This document shows, piece after piece, positions 8,154-14,534 of a DNA stretch of 41,221 nucleotides. The notes below the pieces were generated by a model that saw only the letters and a list, made by a program, of their open reading frames with translations, searched no databases and was not told where the DNA came from. The stretch lies in the NCBI RefSeq assembly GCF_002994635.1, contig NZ_PVNL01000114.1, forward strand, positions 1 through 41,221, read 5' to 3'. Within the stretch, counting starts at the first letter, position 1. Each line of letters begins with the position of its first letter. The position numbers and the translations under genes were made by a program. The stretch is from Enhygromyxa salina. Lineage in GTDB: Bacteria > Myxococcota_A > Polyangia > Nannocystales > Nannocystaceae.

Positions 8154-9251
8154 CTACTTGGGGGCAGTGTACCGCATTGTCCTTTCGTTGAGGTTCAAAT
8201 CGACGGTCCCGCCGTTGTGATTGCGGAGAGCCCGAAATATCCTGAAGCCCTCAAGAATGGCGAGTTCCCACTGCCACAGCGGGATACTCTCGACTTCATA
8301 GCCACGCACGAACTCCTGAATGGTCTTGAGCAGGTCGTAGTCGACCTGATCGAGGCCGTCATAGAAGTTCAGCGACTTCGCGCGGTTGAATACAATTGCC
8401 GAGACCGCCTCCTCAGTGATGGTAGCTCGACCCCCATCCTCCGCCTCGTCAACTTTTGGCTTGCTCTTCCGCTTGCATTTGAGCAAAGAGCGCATCACCG
8501 GCGACCAGCCGAGATGAACGGCGAAAGCGAAATGAAATATGTCGTGGAACCGGTAGTGATCGGGTTCGGAGATGTTGTCGGTCAGCCTGTCTCCAAAATT
8601 CAGGTTGTTACAGCGGAGGATAGCAGTCTCAGAACCCCCGTCCTTAGCCGGTAGACGCCGGAATTCAACGGTCAGGGTGCGCGGAAGTTTCTCCTCCTCC
8701 CGGTCGTCATCATCGAACAACCCGTGATGACGCCGCTTCGACTTCATCGGCCAGCGGCTTTGCGTCTTAGCAAGGTTCCGATCAGCGATCTCTTGGAGCG
8801 AGAGGTCACGAACTCGAATAAGCCGGGACAACGCACGCCATGCATCGCGTATAGCAACGACCGCGCTCACAGGCTCGGTCCGACTCTCCAGCAGCCTGCC
8901 AGCGGCGGCTCCCAGATCGAAGGCGACCAAGAGATCGATTCCATTGGTGCGTTCATCCGGCGTTCCGCCGCTGGGCGACTGGCCTAAGAGAGCCTCGGGC
9001 GTCTCAAGTTCCGTCGGAGCAAATACGTCGGTAAGGCGCGTGAGGTACCACAGAACGTCGCCGACTTCATCCCGCAGGCGATCGTAATCTCGCGGGTATG
9101 CAGCCATCTCGCGCTGTTGCTTCTTGATTTCGGCCAGAACGCTCCCTACTTCGCCGCAGAGACCCGCAGCGAGAAGATCAATGTGGTTGGGTTTCTCTCG
9201 TAGCTGGTCGCTTTCAAAAGCCTGAACGCTGTAGTCGCGGAGCCATGTCAT
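8154..9251 (-). CDS. MazG-like pyrophosphohydrolase with MazG_C domain
   Basis: A MazG-type all-alpha NTP pyrophosphohydrolase fold spans residues about 21-168. The first helix reads LLAAGLCGEVGSVLAEIKKQ; the second metal motif is DEVGDVLWYL (61-70), giving an ExxD pair. The first ExxE is altered to EVGS (34-37), so metal binding may rely on E41. A second helical half ends at ADRNLAKTQSRWP. The C-terminal 150 residues form the MazG_C domain: GDRLTDN, then YRFHDIFHFAFAVHLGWSP (233-251) and VDEAEDGGRATITEEAVSAI (267-286), whose conserved His/Asp/Glu suggest a second active site. Such enzymes remove non-canonical or signalling nucleotides. The ATG at 9251 overlaps the upstream TGA (ATGA), so it is the last gene of the operon. 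Confidence 0.85.
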   Translation of the reverse strand: MTWLRDYSVQAFESDQLREKPNHIDLLAAGLCGEVGSVLAEIKKQQREMAAYPRDYDRLRDEVGDVLWYLTRLTDVFAPTELETPEALLGQSPSGGTPDERTNGIDLLVAFDLGAAAGRLLESRTEPVSAVVAIRDAWRALSRLIRVRDLSLQEIADRNLAKTQSRWPMKSKRRHHGLFDDDDREEEKLPRTLTVEFRRLPAKDGGSETAILRCNNLNFGDRLTDNISEPDHYRFHDIFHFAFAVHLGWSPVMRSLLKCKRKSKPKVDEAEDGGRATITEEAVSAIVFNRAKSLNFYDGLDQVDYDLLKTIQEFVRGYEVESIPLWQWELAILEGFRIFRALRNHNGGTVDLNLNERTMRYTAPK

Positions 9252-10069
9252 GGTGACAGCCTTTCTTGATTGAATTTCTCGAGCAATGCCTTGAACTGCT
9301 TGAGATCCTTCACGTAGTTGGGGAACTCCAGACGTGCGTGCGTCGAGACGCAAAGGAGACGTCCGGGCTCGAGCCCAGTTTGCTCACAAACAAAAGCCAT
9401 CAGTCGGCTCAGTCCCAACAGGTTTCCCAGCGCTTTCTGGGCGTAAAAGTGACTACGGTAGATTGCCGCAAGATGGAGTTTTCGGTCGCTACTGAACTTC
9501 ATGCTGAGGTGGGAGAGGCAAGGTCCATTGGCGGGATTCGGTTCCCGCCGGGACATCCTGGTGAATTGGAGTTCGCCAGCCAGGTCCTCCACGAAGTCCA
9601 TTTCGTAGATAACCCTGTTGTTGCTCTTCTGTGTGAGCTGACGGTTCATGCGGTCGATGCATCGCCTCAGCGGGTTGATCGGAACACCATCGTCGAGCGC
9701 AACTTTCCCCTTGCTATCCAGCCTTCGCACGAGCAAGTAAGCGTAGCGGCCCCAGTGGCTTCCCTTGATCGCAGGGTAGACTTCGTTCGGGTAGATCTCG
9801 TACACTCCGTCGGTACCGTATTGTTCGTAGAGTCCCGCTGGAAAAATAGTCTCGGCAACTGTATGGACAGGCTGCCATTCCCCCTTAGTGTTCTTCTTAA
9901 GAAACTTGTCCAGGCCATCCCGAAGTCCCATTTGCCACTGCTGTGGCTGGGCGCAGGGATGCATGATTTCGAATACCAGATGGTGCTGCTCTCGGCCCGG
10001 TTGATCAAACAAGTGCAAACAGGCGGCAATCCAAGCACTTTCGAGGGTCGGCTCTGCGTGGGGCTTCAT
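9248..10069 (-). CDS. Thymidylate-synthase-like enzyme (dNMP hydroxymethylase/methylase family)
   Basis: The second half has the thymidylate synthase layout: GPCLSHLSMKFSSDRKLHLA (182-201) with the presumed catalytic Cys184, YRSHFYAQKALGNLLGLSRL (204-222) with the phosphate-binding Arg-Ser, and LLCVSTHARLEF (238-249) replacing the usual GDAHIY. The Asn that normally selects dUMP appears to be replaced in the LGNLLG segment, so the substrate may differ; this alignment is by eye. Length (273 aa) suits the family. Its ATG at 10069 overlaps the upstream stop (ATGA), and its own stop overlaps the MazG start. I expect a nucleotide-modifying or nucleotide-sensing role, not housekeeping dTMP synthesis. 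Confidence 0.75.
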   Translation of the reverse strand: MKPHAEPTLESAWIAACLHLFDQPGREQHHLVFEIMHPCAQPQQWQMGLRDGLDKFLKKNTKGEWQPVHTVAETIFPAGLYEQYGTDGVYEIYPNEVYPAIKGSHWGRYAYLLVRRLDSKGKVALDDGVPINPLRRCIDRMNRQLTQKSNNRVIYEMDFVEDLAGELQFTRMSRREPNPANGPCLSHLSMKFSSDRKLHLAAIYRSHFYAQKALGNLLGLSRLMAFVCEQTGLEPGRLLCVSTHARLEFPNYVKDLKQFKALLEKFNQERLSP

Positions 10070-10707
10070 GACGGGTCTGCTGACGGTGTGAGGGTGATGA
10101 GGGTGATGCAGCGCGCCTCGAGATAAGAGGCCGAGATCCACATGTAGCCGCTGTTCCCCCAATGGGGCCCCCAGCTGTTTCGTACGAGGACGGGACCATA
10201 TGAACTGGACATCTCGATCGCCAGGACACTGTGCAGAGCACGGTCTGGCCCAGATGCATCAACAAGCTGGGGGATGTCCTTCGCTCGGCGAAAAGCGTCG
10301 TTGATCTTGAGTCCGAGAACACAGGGCTGCTTCCGCTCGATAATTGAAGCGGCGATGTGAGGAAACACCTGGCTCAGCCTGACCGAGGATTGTGCGTGCA
10401 CTGCCGTGGCAGCGGGCGCAGGGTGCCACCGTGCTGACCTCGGCTCGGGGCTGTACGGGCACGTAACCTCATCAGGCTGTCCGTTGGACCGTAGTGCGGC
10501 GAGGGCGTCCTGTAGCGAAGGGGCGTCATTGATACTCGTGCCCGTAGTCCTGGTGGCATGGTAGTGCAGATAGTCGGCTGCCAAGGCTCCACTCTGTCGA
10601 AGGATGGCGTGACAGTCACTGAGCGCGAGGGACAGGCACGTGTCGCGGGATCCCTGATTGCGGATTGGGAGGCCGGAGCCTGCATCTGTCAATTCAATTC
10701 GATCCAC
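10066..10707 (-). CDS. Papain-like (C1 family) cysteine peptidase
   Basis: The 213-aa protein carries the papain triad in the right order. LPIRNQGSRDTCLSLALS has the oxyanion Gln18 and nucleophile Cys24, ALHSVLAIE has His159, and VLVRNSWGPHWGNSGYMWIS has Asn177 in the hallmark NSWG. There is no signal peptide or propeptide, so it should act in the cytoplasm with its inhibition supplied by another protein. The obvious candidate is the chagasin-like domain of the neighbour upstream. The GTG start (10707) lies within the last codons of that gene (14-base overlap). Its stop overlaps the start of the thymidylate-synthase-like gene. Confidence 0.85.
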   Translation of the reverse strand: MDRIELTDAGSGLPIRNQGSRDTCLSLALSDCHAILRQSGALAADYLHYHATRTTGTSINDAPSLQDALAALRSNGQPDEVTCPYSPEPRSARWHPAPAATAVHAQSSVRLSQVFPHIAASIIERKQPCVLGLKINDAFRRAKDIPQLVDASGPDRALHSVLAIEMSSSYGPVLVRNSWGPHWGNSGYMWISASYLEARCITLITLTPSADPS

Positions 10708-11680
10708 GGAACTCGCCTTCGGGATGTGCGCCGGAGGTGCATGCGATCAGGGACAACGAACCCAGACTGTCGCTCTTGTCGAAGGCACGGTGATGACGAA
10801 GTGCGATTCGGGAGTCAGGTGAACGTTCAGAAATCTCAAGGAGAAGATGCCGCCTGGTGGCGGCACCGATTCGGTCAAAGTCGATGGCGCTGTGATCATG
10901 CACGATACGGACGACGGGCACGTTGGAGTCGTCCACCTCCCATAAGTATCCGGCGGCGGCGGACTCGGCAAGATCGAGCACAAGAATGTCCTCAGGGCTC
11001 GCCATAATTTTCCGCCCATGGTCACGGTCAGTAATCTTCCATACATCCGCCCATCCGTGCGGTGGCTCGAAGCCAGACGGGAGCAACTCCTTCTTGAGTT
11101 TGCGCGGCGGAACTTTGGACAGTTCCGCCGCCGTTGGCACCGGTAATATGGAGTGGGCGCCAAGGGCCCAGCATGTCGCCGAGTAGCTCGCCCCCAAGCG
11201 AAGCGAGAGCTGATACACGGTCCCGGGGTCACTCAGTCGGGACGAGTCCCACCACGCATGCTGCTGCGCAACCATGGTGAGAAGCCAATTCGGGATCAGG
11301 AACTCGGCCGCAAAAGAATCTGCGGCGGTCTCCCTGGGATCCTTGCGGGAGGACCAGGGGGTGAGGATCTCCCGGTCGAGACTTCCCTCGTGCTCGAGAA
11401 CAAAATGGCCGAGCTCATGGGCCGCGGTAAAACGCTGTATATGGAGGCGCCGACGCGATGTTACAACGATTCCAACAGCGGGCCCATGTTCGCGGATACA
11501 GGCCCCAAGTAAATTGTCCAGCGGCGCGAAGTAGAGAGGAACAGCCAGCTCGTCGATCGCTCCGAACACGTCGATGTAGGGGGAGCTGCGCTCTACTGCG
11601 GACTCTTCGGTCCGCAGCATACGGTGGACTGTCGTTGCCGCGTCGACGCCAGCCAGGATGGCTTGGGATTGCAGACTCAC
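10694..11680 (-). CDS. ImmA/IrrE metallopeptidase fused to chagasin-like inhibitor domain
   Basis: Residues about 40-180 are an ImmA/IrrE zinc peptidase: FTAAHELGHFVLEHE (84-98) gives the HExxH-type site with His88, Glu89 and His92, and RETAADSFAAEFLIP (116-130) supplies the third ligand. Residues about 228-315 resemble the chagasin (I42) family of cysteine-peptidase inhibitors. EDILVLDLAESAAAGYLWEV corresponds to the NPTTGY loop, GAATRRHLLLEI to the G-rich loop, and RIALRHHRAF to the RPW loop, although the loop signatures are diverged. ImmA/IrrE proteins typically cleave a partner XRE repressor on a signal; that partner is the preceding gene (ATGA overlap at 11677-11680). The inhibitor half should restrain the adjacent papain-like peptidase. 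Domain assignment of the C-terminus is inference. Confidence 0.8.
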   Translation of the reverse strand: MSLQSQAILAGVDAATTVHRMLRTEESAVERSSPYIDVFGAIDELAVPLYFAPLDNLLGACIREHGPAVGIVVTSRRRLHIQRFTAAHELGHFVLEHEGSLDREILTPWSSRKDPRETAADSFAAEFLIPNWLLTMVAQQHAWWDSSRLSDPGTVYQLSLRLGASYSATCWALGAHSILPVPTAAELSKVPPRKLKKELLPSGFEPPHGWADVWKITDRDHGRKIMASPEDILVLDLAESAAAGYLWEVDDSNVPVVRIVHDHSAIDFDRIGAATRRHLLLEISERSPDSRIALRHHRAFDKSDSLGSLSLIACTSGAHPEGEFRGSN

Positions 11681-12009
11681 TCGGCACCCTGTCCTTTTTT
11701 TCGCAGAAATTCTGCGAACTGCAGAACCTGCTTGCGGTCGTTGTCGGAGAGATCCTTGACCGCCCGATGAAGTACCGACAGGTTGTCGTAGTCCTGTCCT
11801 TCGTCCGCGAAGTAGTTGAGCGGCCTGCCGTAGAGTTTCGCCATGCGGCCGAGCTCCAGCGCCTCAACACGGCGGTTGCCATTCTCAATCTGAGAGATGG
11901 CAGGACGAGGAAGGCGGAGTTCGGCCGCGACCTGCTCCTGCGACAGCCCGGCTGTTTCTCGACCCATCCTCAGCTTCTGTCCGAGCCGCTTTCGAGCTTC
12001 AGTGGACAC
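11677..12009 (-). CDS. XRE-family repressor paired with ImmA/IrrE
   Basis: This 110-aa protein starts at a GTG (12009) and has a Cro/CI domain at about residues 6-62: LGQKLRMGRETAGLSQEQVA, AELRLPRPAISQIENGNRRV and LELGRMAKLYGRPLNYF. An acidic linker (DEGQDYDNLS) and a helical tail (VKDLSDNDRKQVLQFAEFLR) follow. XRE-ImmA pairs are a standard repressor plus cleaving peptidase arrangement in mobile elements. Here the likely operators are the two palindromes at 12361-12407 in front of the operon. Its start overlaps the upstream small gene by 11 bases and its stop overlaps the ImmA start. Confidence 0.9.
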   Translation of the reverse strand: MSTEARKRLGQKLRMGRETAGLSQEQVAAELRLPRPAISQIENGNRRVEALELGRMAKLYGRPLNYFADEGQDYDNLSVLHRAVKDLSDNDRKQVLQFAEFLRKKGQGAE

Positions 12010-12361
12010 GGGCTGACTCCGATACCGAAGACATTGCGGCAGTCGGCGGGTTCGGGAGACAAGCGCCTCGGAGCATCTTGCATGAATGATTGAAGAAGTG
12101 AGCGAAAGACCGGTAGCCCCCTTTCCTGATGAACTTCGGATTGAACCGAACACCGAGAACTTCCCGGAAGATCGAGTTCGCGCGGACGACCTCCTTCGAG
12201 TCGATATCGGGCAAGCCCGCGAACGGGCCCGAGGTAGACGAGTCCGGCCGCGGGGGACGAGGAGGGCGACGATCATACCAATCTTCGCGCAGACGACGCT
12301 TCAGCTCGCCCGACAACTCGTCGAACTCGGAGCAGGTGAGATCTGGAGTGTACTTGGACAT
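11999..12361 (-). CDS. First gene of operon, unknown 120-aa protein
   Basis: I do not recognise this protein. It begins MSKYTPDLTCSEFDELSGEL and continues with a basic, Pro/Arg-rich linker (WYDRRPPRPPRPDSS). A plausible globular part follows: VVRANSIFREVLGVRFNPKF and KGGYRSFAHFFNHSCKMLR. Support for coding comes from its exact position at the predicted promoter and its 11-base overlap with the XRE gene. The ATG lies only about 8 bases after the predicted transcription start and inside the proximal palindrome, so the mRNA may be nearly leaderless. It may be a sensor or effector subunit of the system. Confidence 0.6.
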   Translation of the reverse strand: MSKYTPDLTCSEFDELSGELKRRLREDWYDRRPPRPPRPDSSTSGPFAGLPDIDSKEVVRANSIFREVLGVRFNPKFIRKGGYRSFAHFFNHSCKMLRGACLPNPPTAAMSSVSESARVH

Positions 12362-12407
12362 GTTTGATTTTCAAACATATAGGATCGGTCTGTTCGATTG
12401 TCAAACA
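12361..12407 (-). promoter_or_regulatory. Sigma70-like promoter overlapped by two palindromic operators
   Basis: On the minus strand TTGACA (12404-12399) and TATATG (12381-12376) are separated by exactly 17 bases. Two near-identical palindromes, TGTTTGA-N3-TCAAACA (12361-12377) and TGTTCGA-N3-TCAAACA (12391-12407), lie 30 bases apart, about three helical turns. The distal one covers the -35 and the proximal one covers the -10 edge, start point and the ATG at 12361. This is a classic autorepression layout, and the XRE protein encoded two genes in is the likely ligand. Confidence 0.8.
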
Positions 12408-13048
12408 TGCGCATGTCGCACGATGCACACAGAGACAATCCAGGGGCCGGTGGCTAGTTGAACGCCGTTCGCCACGACACCACAGGGTCCAATCCCGCGG
12501 AAGGTCCCGTCTTGCGCGCTTTGCACGCAGACGTCCGGCCAGTACGGTGACTCTCGAGTGACTGGGAATTGAGCCTTGTAGTAGCTCTCTTTGGCACTCA
12601 GTAGCGCTGTTGCGAGTGACCTCACGGGTGTCATGAAGCGATCTCCAGGGGCCATCACCTCGGTCAGCCAGCCGTCATCCGAGATCTCGTCCAGCTCAAG
12701 ATCAATCCCGACGGAGCGATAGAGCTCTGCTTGAGCGATCGCAGCGAGTGCGGTTTCGCCCTTGTGGCTGATGCTGCCCACGAGACCGGCCGGCCACAGC
12801 GGCTCCCCCTCGGGGCCAGCGAGCACGGGTGAGATCTCGGCGCCCAACTCCGCTATTGCGTCTCTAGCGCAGTGGCGGCCAGCGGCAAACTGCGCAAGTC
12901 GTAGCGGTGTCATGGCTCGGGCGTGAGCGACCTCGAGCTCTGCTCGGAAGAGAAATTCGAGTCGATTGGAGAGCGAGGTGTGCGACACGACCAGTCCCGG
13001 CAGGCGCTTTGTGATTGCATCCGTCAAGGAATCCAGCTCAGCACGCAT
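12401..13048 (-). CDS. 4'-phosphopantetheinyl transferase (Sfp/EntD-type)
   Basis: This 215-aa protein transfers phosphopantetheine from CoA to carrier proteins of secondary metabolism. The family motifs are present: LVGSISHKGETALAAIA (89-105), SVGIDLEL (112-119) with the magnesium-binding Asp, and LLSAKESYYKAQFP (149-162) corresponding to WxxKEA. Upstream residues RHCARDAIAELG match the conserved N-terminal helix. The ATG at 13048 is well placed. The gene is co-directional with the downstream operon, and its last codons overlap the distal operator and -35 box of that operon. It is probably an older resident gene into whose 3' end the mobile system was inserted or docked. Confidence 0.85.
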   Translation of the reverse strand: MRAELDSLTDAITKRLPGLVVSHTSLSNRLEFLFRAELEVAHARAMTPLRLAQFAAGRHCARDAIAELGAEISPVLAGPEGEPLWPAGLVGSISHKGETALAAIAQAELYRSVGIDLELDEISDDGWLTEVMAPGDRFMTPVRSLATALLSAKESYYKAQFPVTRESPYWPDVCVQSAQDGTFRGIGPCGVVANGVQLATGPWIVSVCIVRHAHV

Positions 13049-13118
13049 CGTCTCTGCAGCCCGATGTGCAATCTAGGGCGGGCAACTGCCGTGGCAAGTC
13101 TCCTCGACTTAATATCTG

Positions 13119-13601
13119 GTGACCGAACCAGTCTTGAGCCACATCAGGTGGCAACGGTGGAGCGGCACCCCCGAGCTCCGCGACGCCACGCTCGACGAGT
13201 TCGTGAAAGCCGGTCGTGTTCTTGCCCCAAATTCAGACACCTGGTTTTATGCGGCCTGGCTGGCGGCGCTCTCCGAGATTACCCGATCGCGCGAAGCTGA
13301 CCCGAGCTGGGATGGTGAAACCGGCGCAGGTCAACTTCACGCGAGCGAAATCGCTCGAGCCGGTCCACGGCAGCTTCCTAATCAGACCGGCGGAGGCGTG
13401 AACGTCGAGACTCAAGCCCACCGTGCGAAGCAGGACGACCGATCGCTTTCGATGTCGCCCACTCTCGGTTCTCATCCACAAAGCATCGAGGATCCCACCG
13501 ATCCCACCCACTCCAACCCCCAGAAGGCAAACGCGTCACACCGCGGTTCTGTGGTTGGTCGTCATTCCTCCGACTCACGCTCACGCTGGGAAGAGATGTA
13601 G
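13119..13601 (+). CDS. Possible truncated gene of unknown function
   Basis: From a GTG at 13119 the first 60 residues (LSHIRWQRWSGTPELRDATL, then DTWFYAAWLAALSEITRS) look protein-like. After that the sequence becomes Ser/His/Pro-rich low complexity to the stop. It is divergent from the phosphopantetheinyl transferase gene, 70 bases away. The likely reading is the 5' part of a gene cut by the transposon debris that begins near 13.6 kb. I assign no function. Confidence 0.3.
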   Translation: MTEPVLSHIRWQRWSGTPELRDATLDEFVKAGRVLAPNSDTWFYAAWLAALSEITRSREADPSWDGETGAGQLHASEIARAGPRQLPNQTGGGVNVETQAHRAKQDDRSLSMSPTLGSHPQSIEDPTDPTHSNPQKANASHRGSVVGRHSSDSRSRWEEM

Positions 13602-13756
13602 GTGTGCAATATCGCGCACGCGTCACGCGTAGCCCCTGAACCGGTGACTGTCAAGAAAGTTGCAGCATTGTTCAGGTTGATGGAGCGGTTTCCGCTTGCG
13701 AGGCCGAGGATCGTCCATCAGATTTGAGCCACCTCGTGTAGCAAAGCCATGGTCTG

Positions 13757-13800
13757 AGGAGCCGGATGCGGGAAATCTGCACGTCCGGATCTGTGTGGGG
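13757..13800 (+). other. Group II intron-like hairpin remnant
   Basis: The segment gagccggatgcg, a short GA-rich loop, and then cgcacgtccgg-like sequence ending gatctgtgtgggg resembles the conserved hairpin found next to reverse-transcriptase genes in bacterial group II introns. CCGGA pairs with TCCGG. No reverse transcriptase or domain V was found, and the IS91-type fragment begins immediately after. It is a weak match from memory. Confidence 0.3.
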
Positions 13801-13805
13801 CCCAC

Positions 13806-14168
13806 ATGTTGCGCTATCACGGCGTGCTCGCGGCTCACGCCAAAGCGCGGCCGGAGGTCGTGCCAGGCCCCGAACCCAAGCGCGCTGAGCCGACGCAAAT
13901 CCCGTTGTCACTCGCGGGGGATCCGACCGCGCTCGAGGGGCTCGCCAAGCAACCCTCTCGACATCCATGGGCGTGGCTGCTCTCGCGGGTGTTCGCGGTC
14001 GACATCATGACCTGCCCCCGCTGCCGCGGTGCGATGCGCTTGGTGAAGATCGCCAACAGGCCCGACGACATCGCACGGGCGCTCGCCGATCTGGGTCTCG
14101 GTCCCCGTCCGCCTCCGTGGCCAAGGCCAGCCCCAGCTGGCCAGCTCGAGCTCGACTTCGCGGCGTGA
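13806..14168 (+). pseudogene. IS91-family transposase, C-terminal fragment
   Basis: The fragment reads LRYHGVLAAHAKARPEVVP and, after a linker, WLLSRVFAVDIMTCPRCRGA, MRLVKIANRPDDIARALADL and GLGPRPPP, ending PAGQLELDFAA. This is the normal C-terminal third of IS91/ISCR-type rolling-circle transposases, including the late CxxC zinc motif. The Y2 relaxase core with the catalytic tyrosines is missing upstream, where the DNA changes to unrelated sequence. It is therefore a dead remnant, but its 3' end may preserve the origin side of the element. Confidence 0.85.
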
Positions 14169-14182
14169 CCGACCCGACTCTG
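14143..14182 (+). repeat. 40-bp direct repeat, left copy (IS91-type tnp 3' end)
   Basis: These 40 bases contain the last five codons and stop of the transposase fragment and the first bases after it. They recur exactly at 18753-18792 in the same orientation, and similarity continues imperfectly for about 35 further bases (cgagttgtg.tcgtcgagccgt). The two copies bracket the 1358-aa gene. Confidence 0.9.
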
Positions 14183-14534
14183 CTCGAGTTGTGCTCGTCG
14201 AGCCGTACCTCGGGTGCACGGGGCTGGCTTCGTTAGGGGGCGACATCGCGCCGAACGGGTCCTGTCCGGCAGCTGACCCGTCCACGATGCGCCTCGCCGG
14301 CCAACAAGCACGTCGAGCGCGGGGCCGCGCGATCTTCACGCACCCCGCGACCCCGCATCGGATGTCTTATCCGCTCGGTGCGACACGAACCTACACTCTG
14401 GGCTCCCGCGAGGCGAGCCCGTAAGCGGACGTGCTCGGGCGGCTTACTAAGAGCCACATCCGGGTTGCCAAGAACAAACTTGGGCAAGTGTCGGTGCTCG
14501 GTTCGACTCCGGTCATGAGGTACGCTCGCTAGAC
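14183..14534. other. Non-coding spacer after transposase remnant
   Basis: The first part continues the transposon 3' flank. The rest contains no convincing gene and no clear terminator. The AT content rises towards 14535, where the large AT-richer gene begins. Its promoter is expected at about 14450-14530, but I could not pick reliable boxes. Confidence 0.4.
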
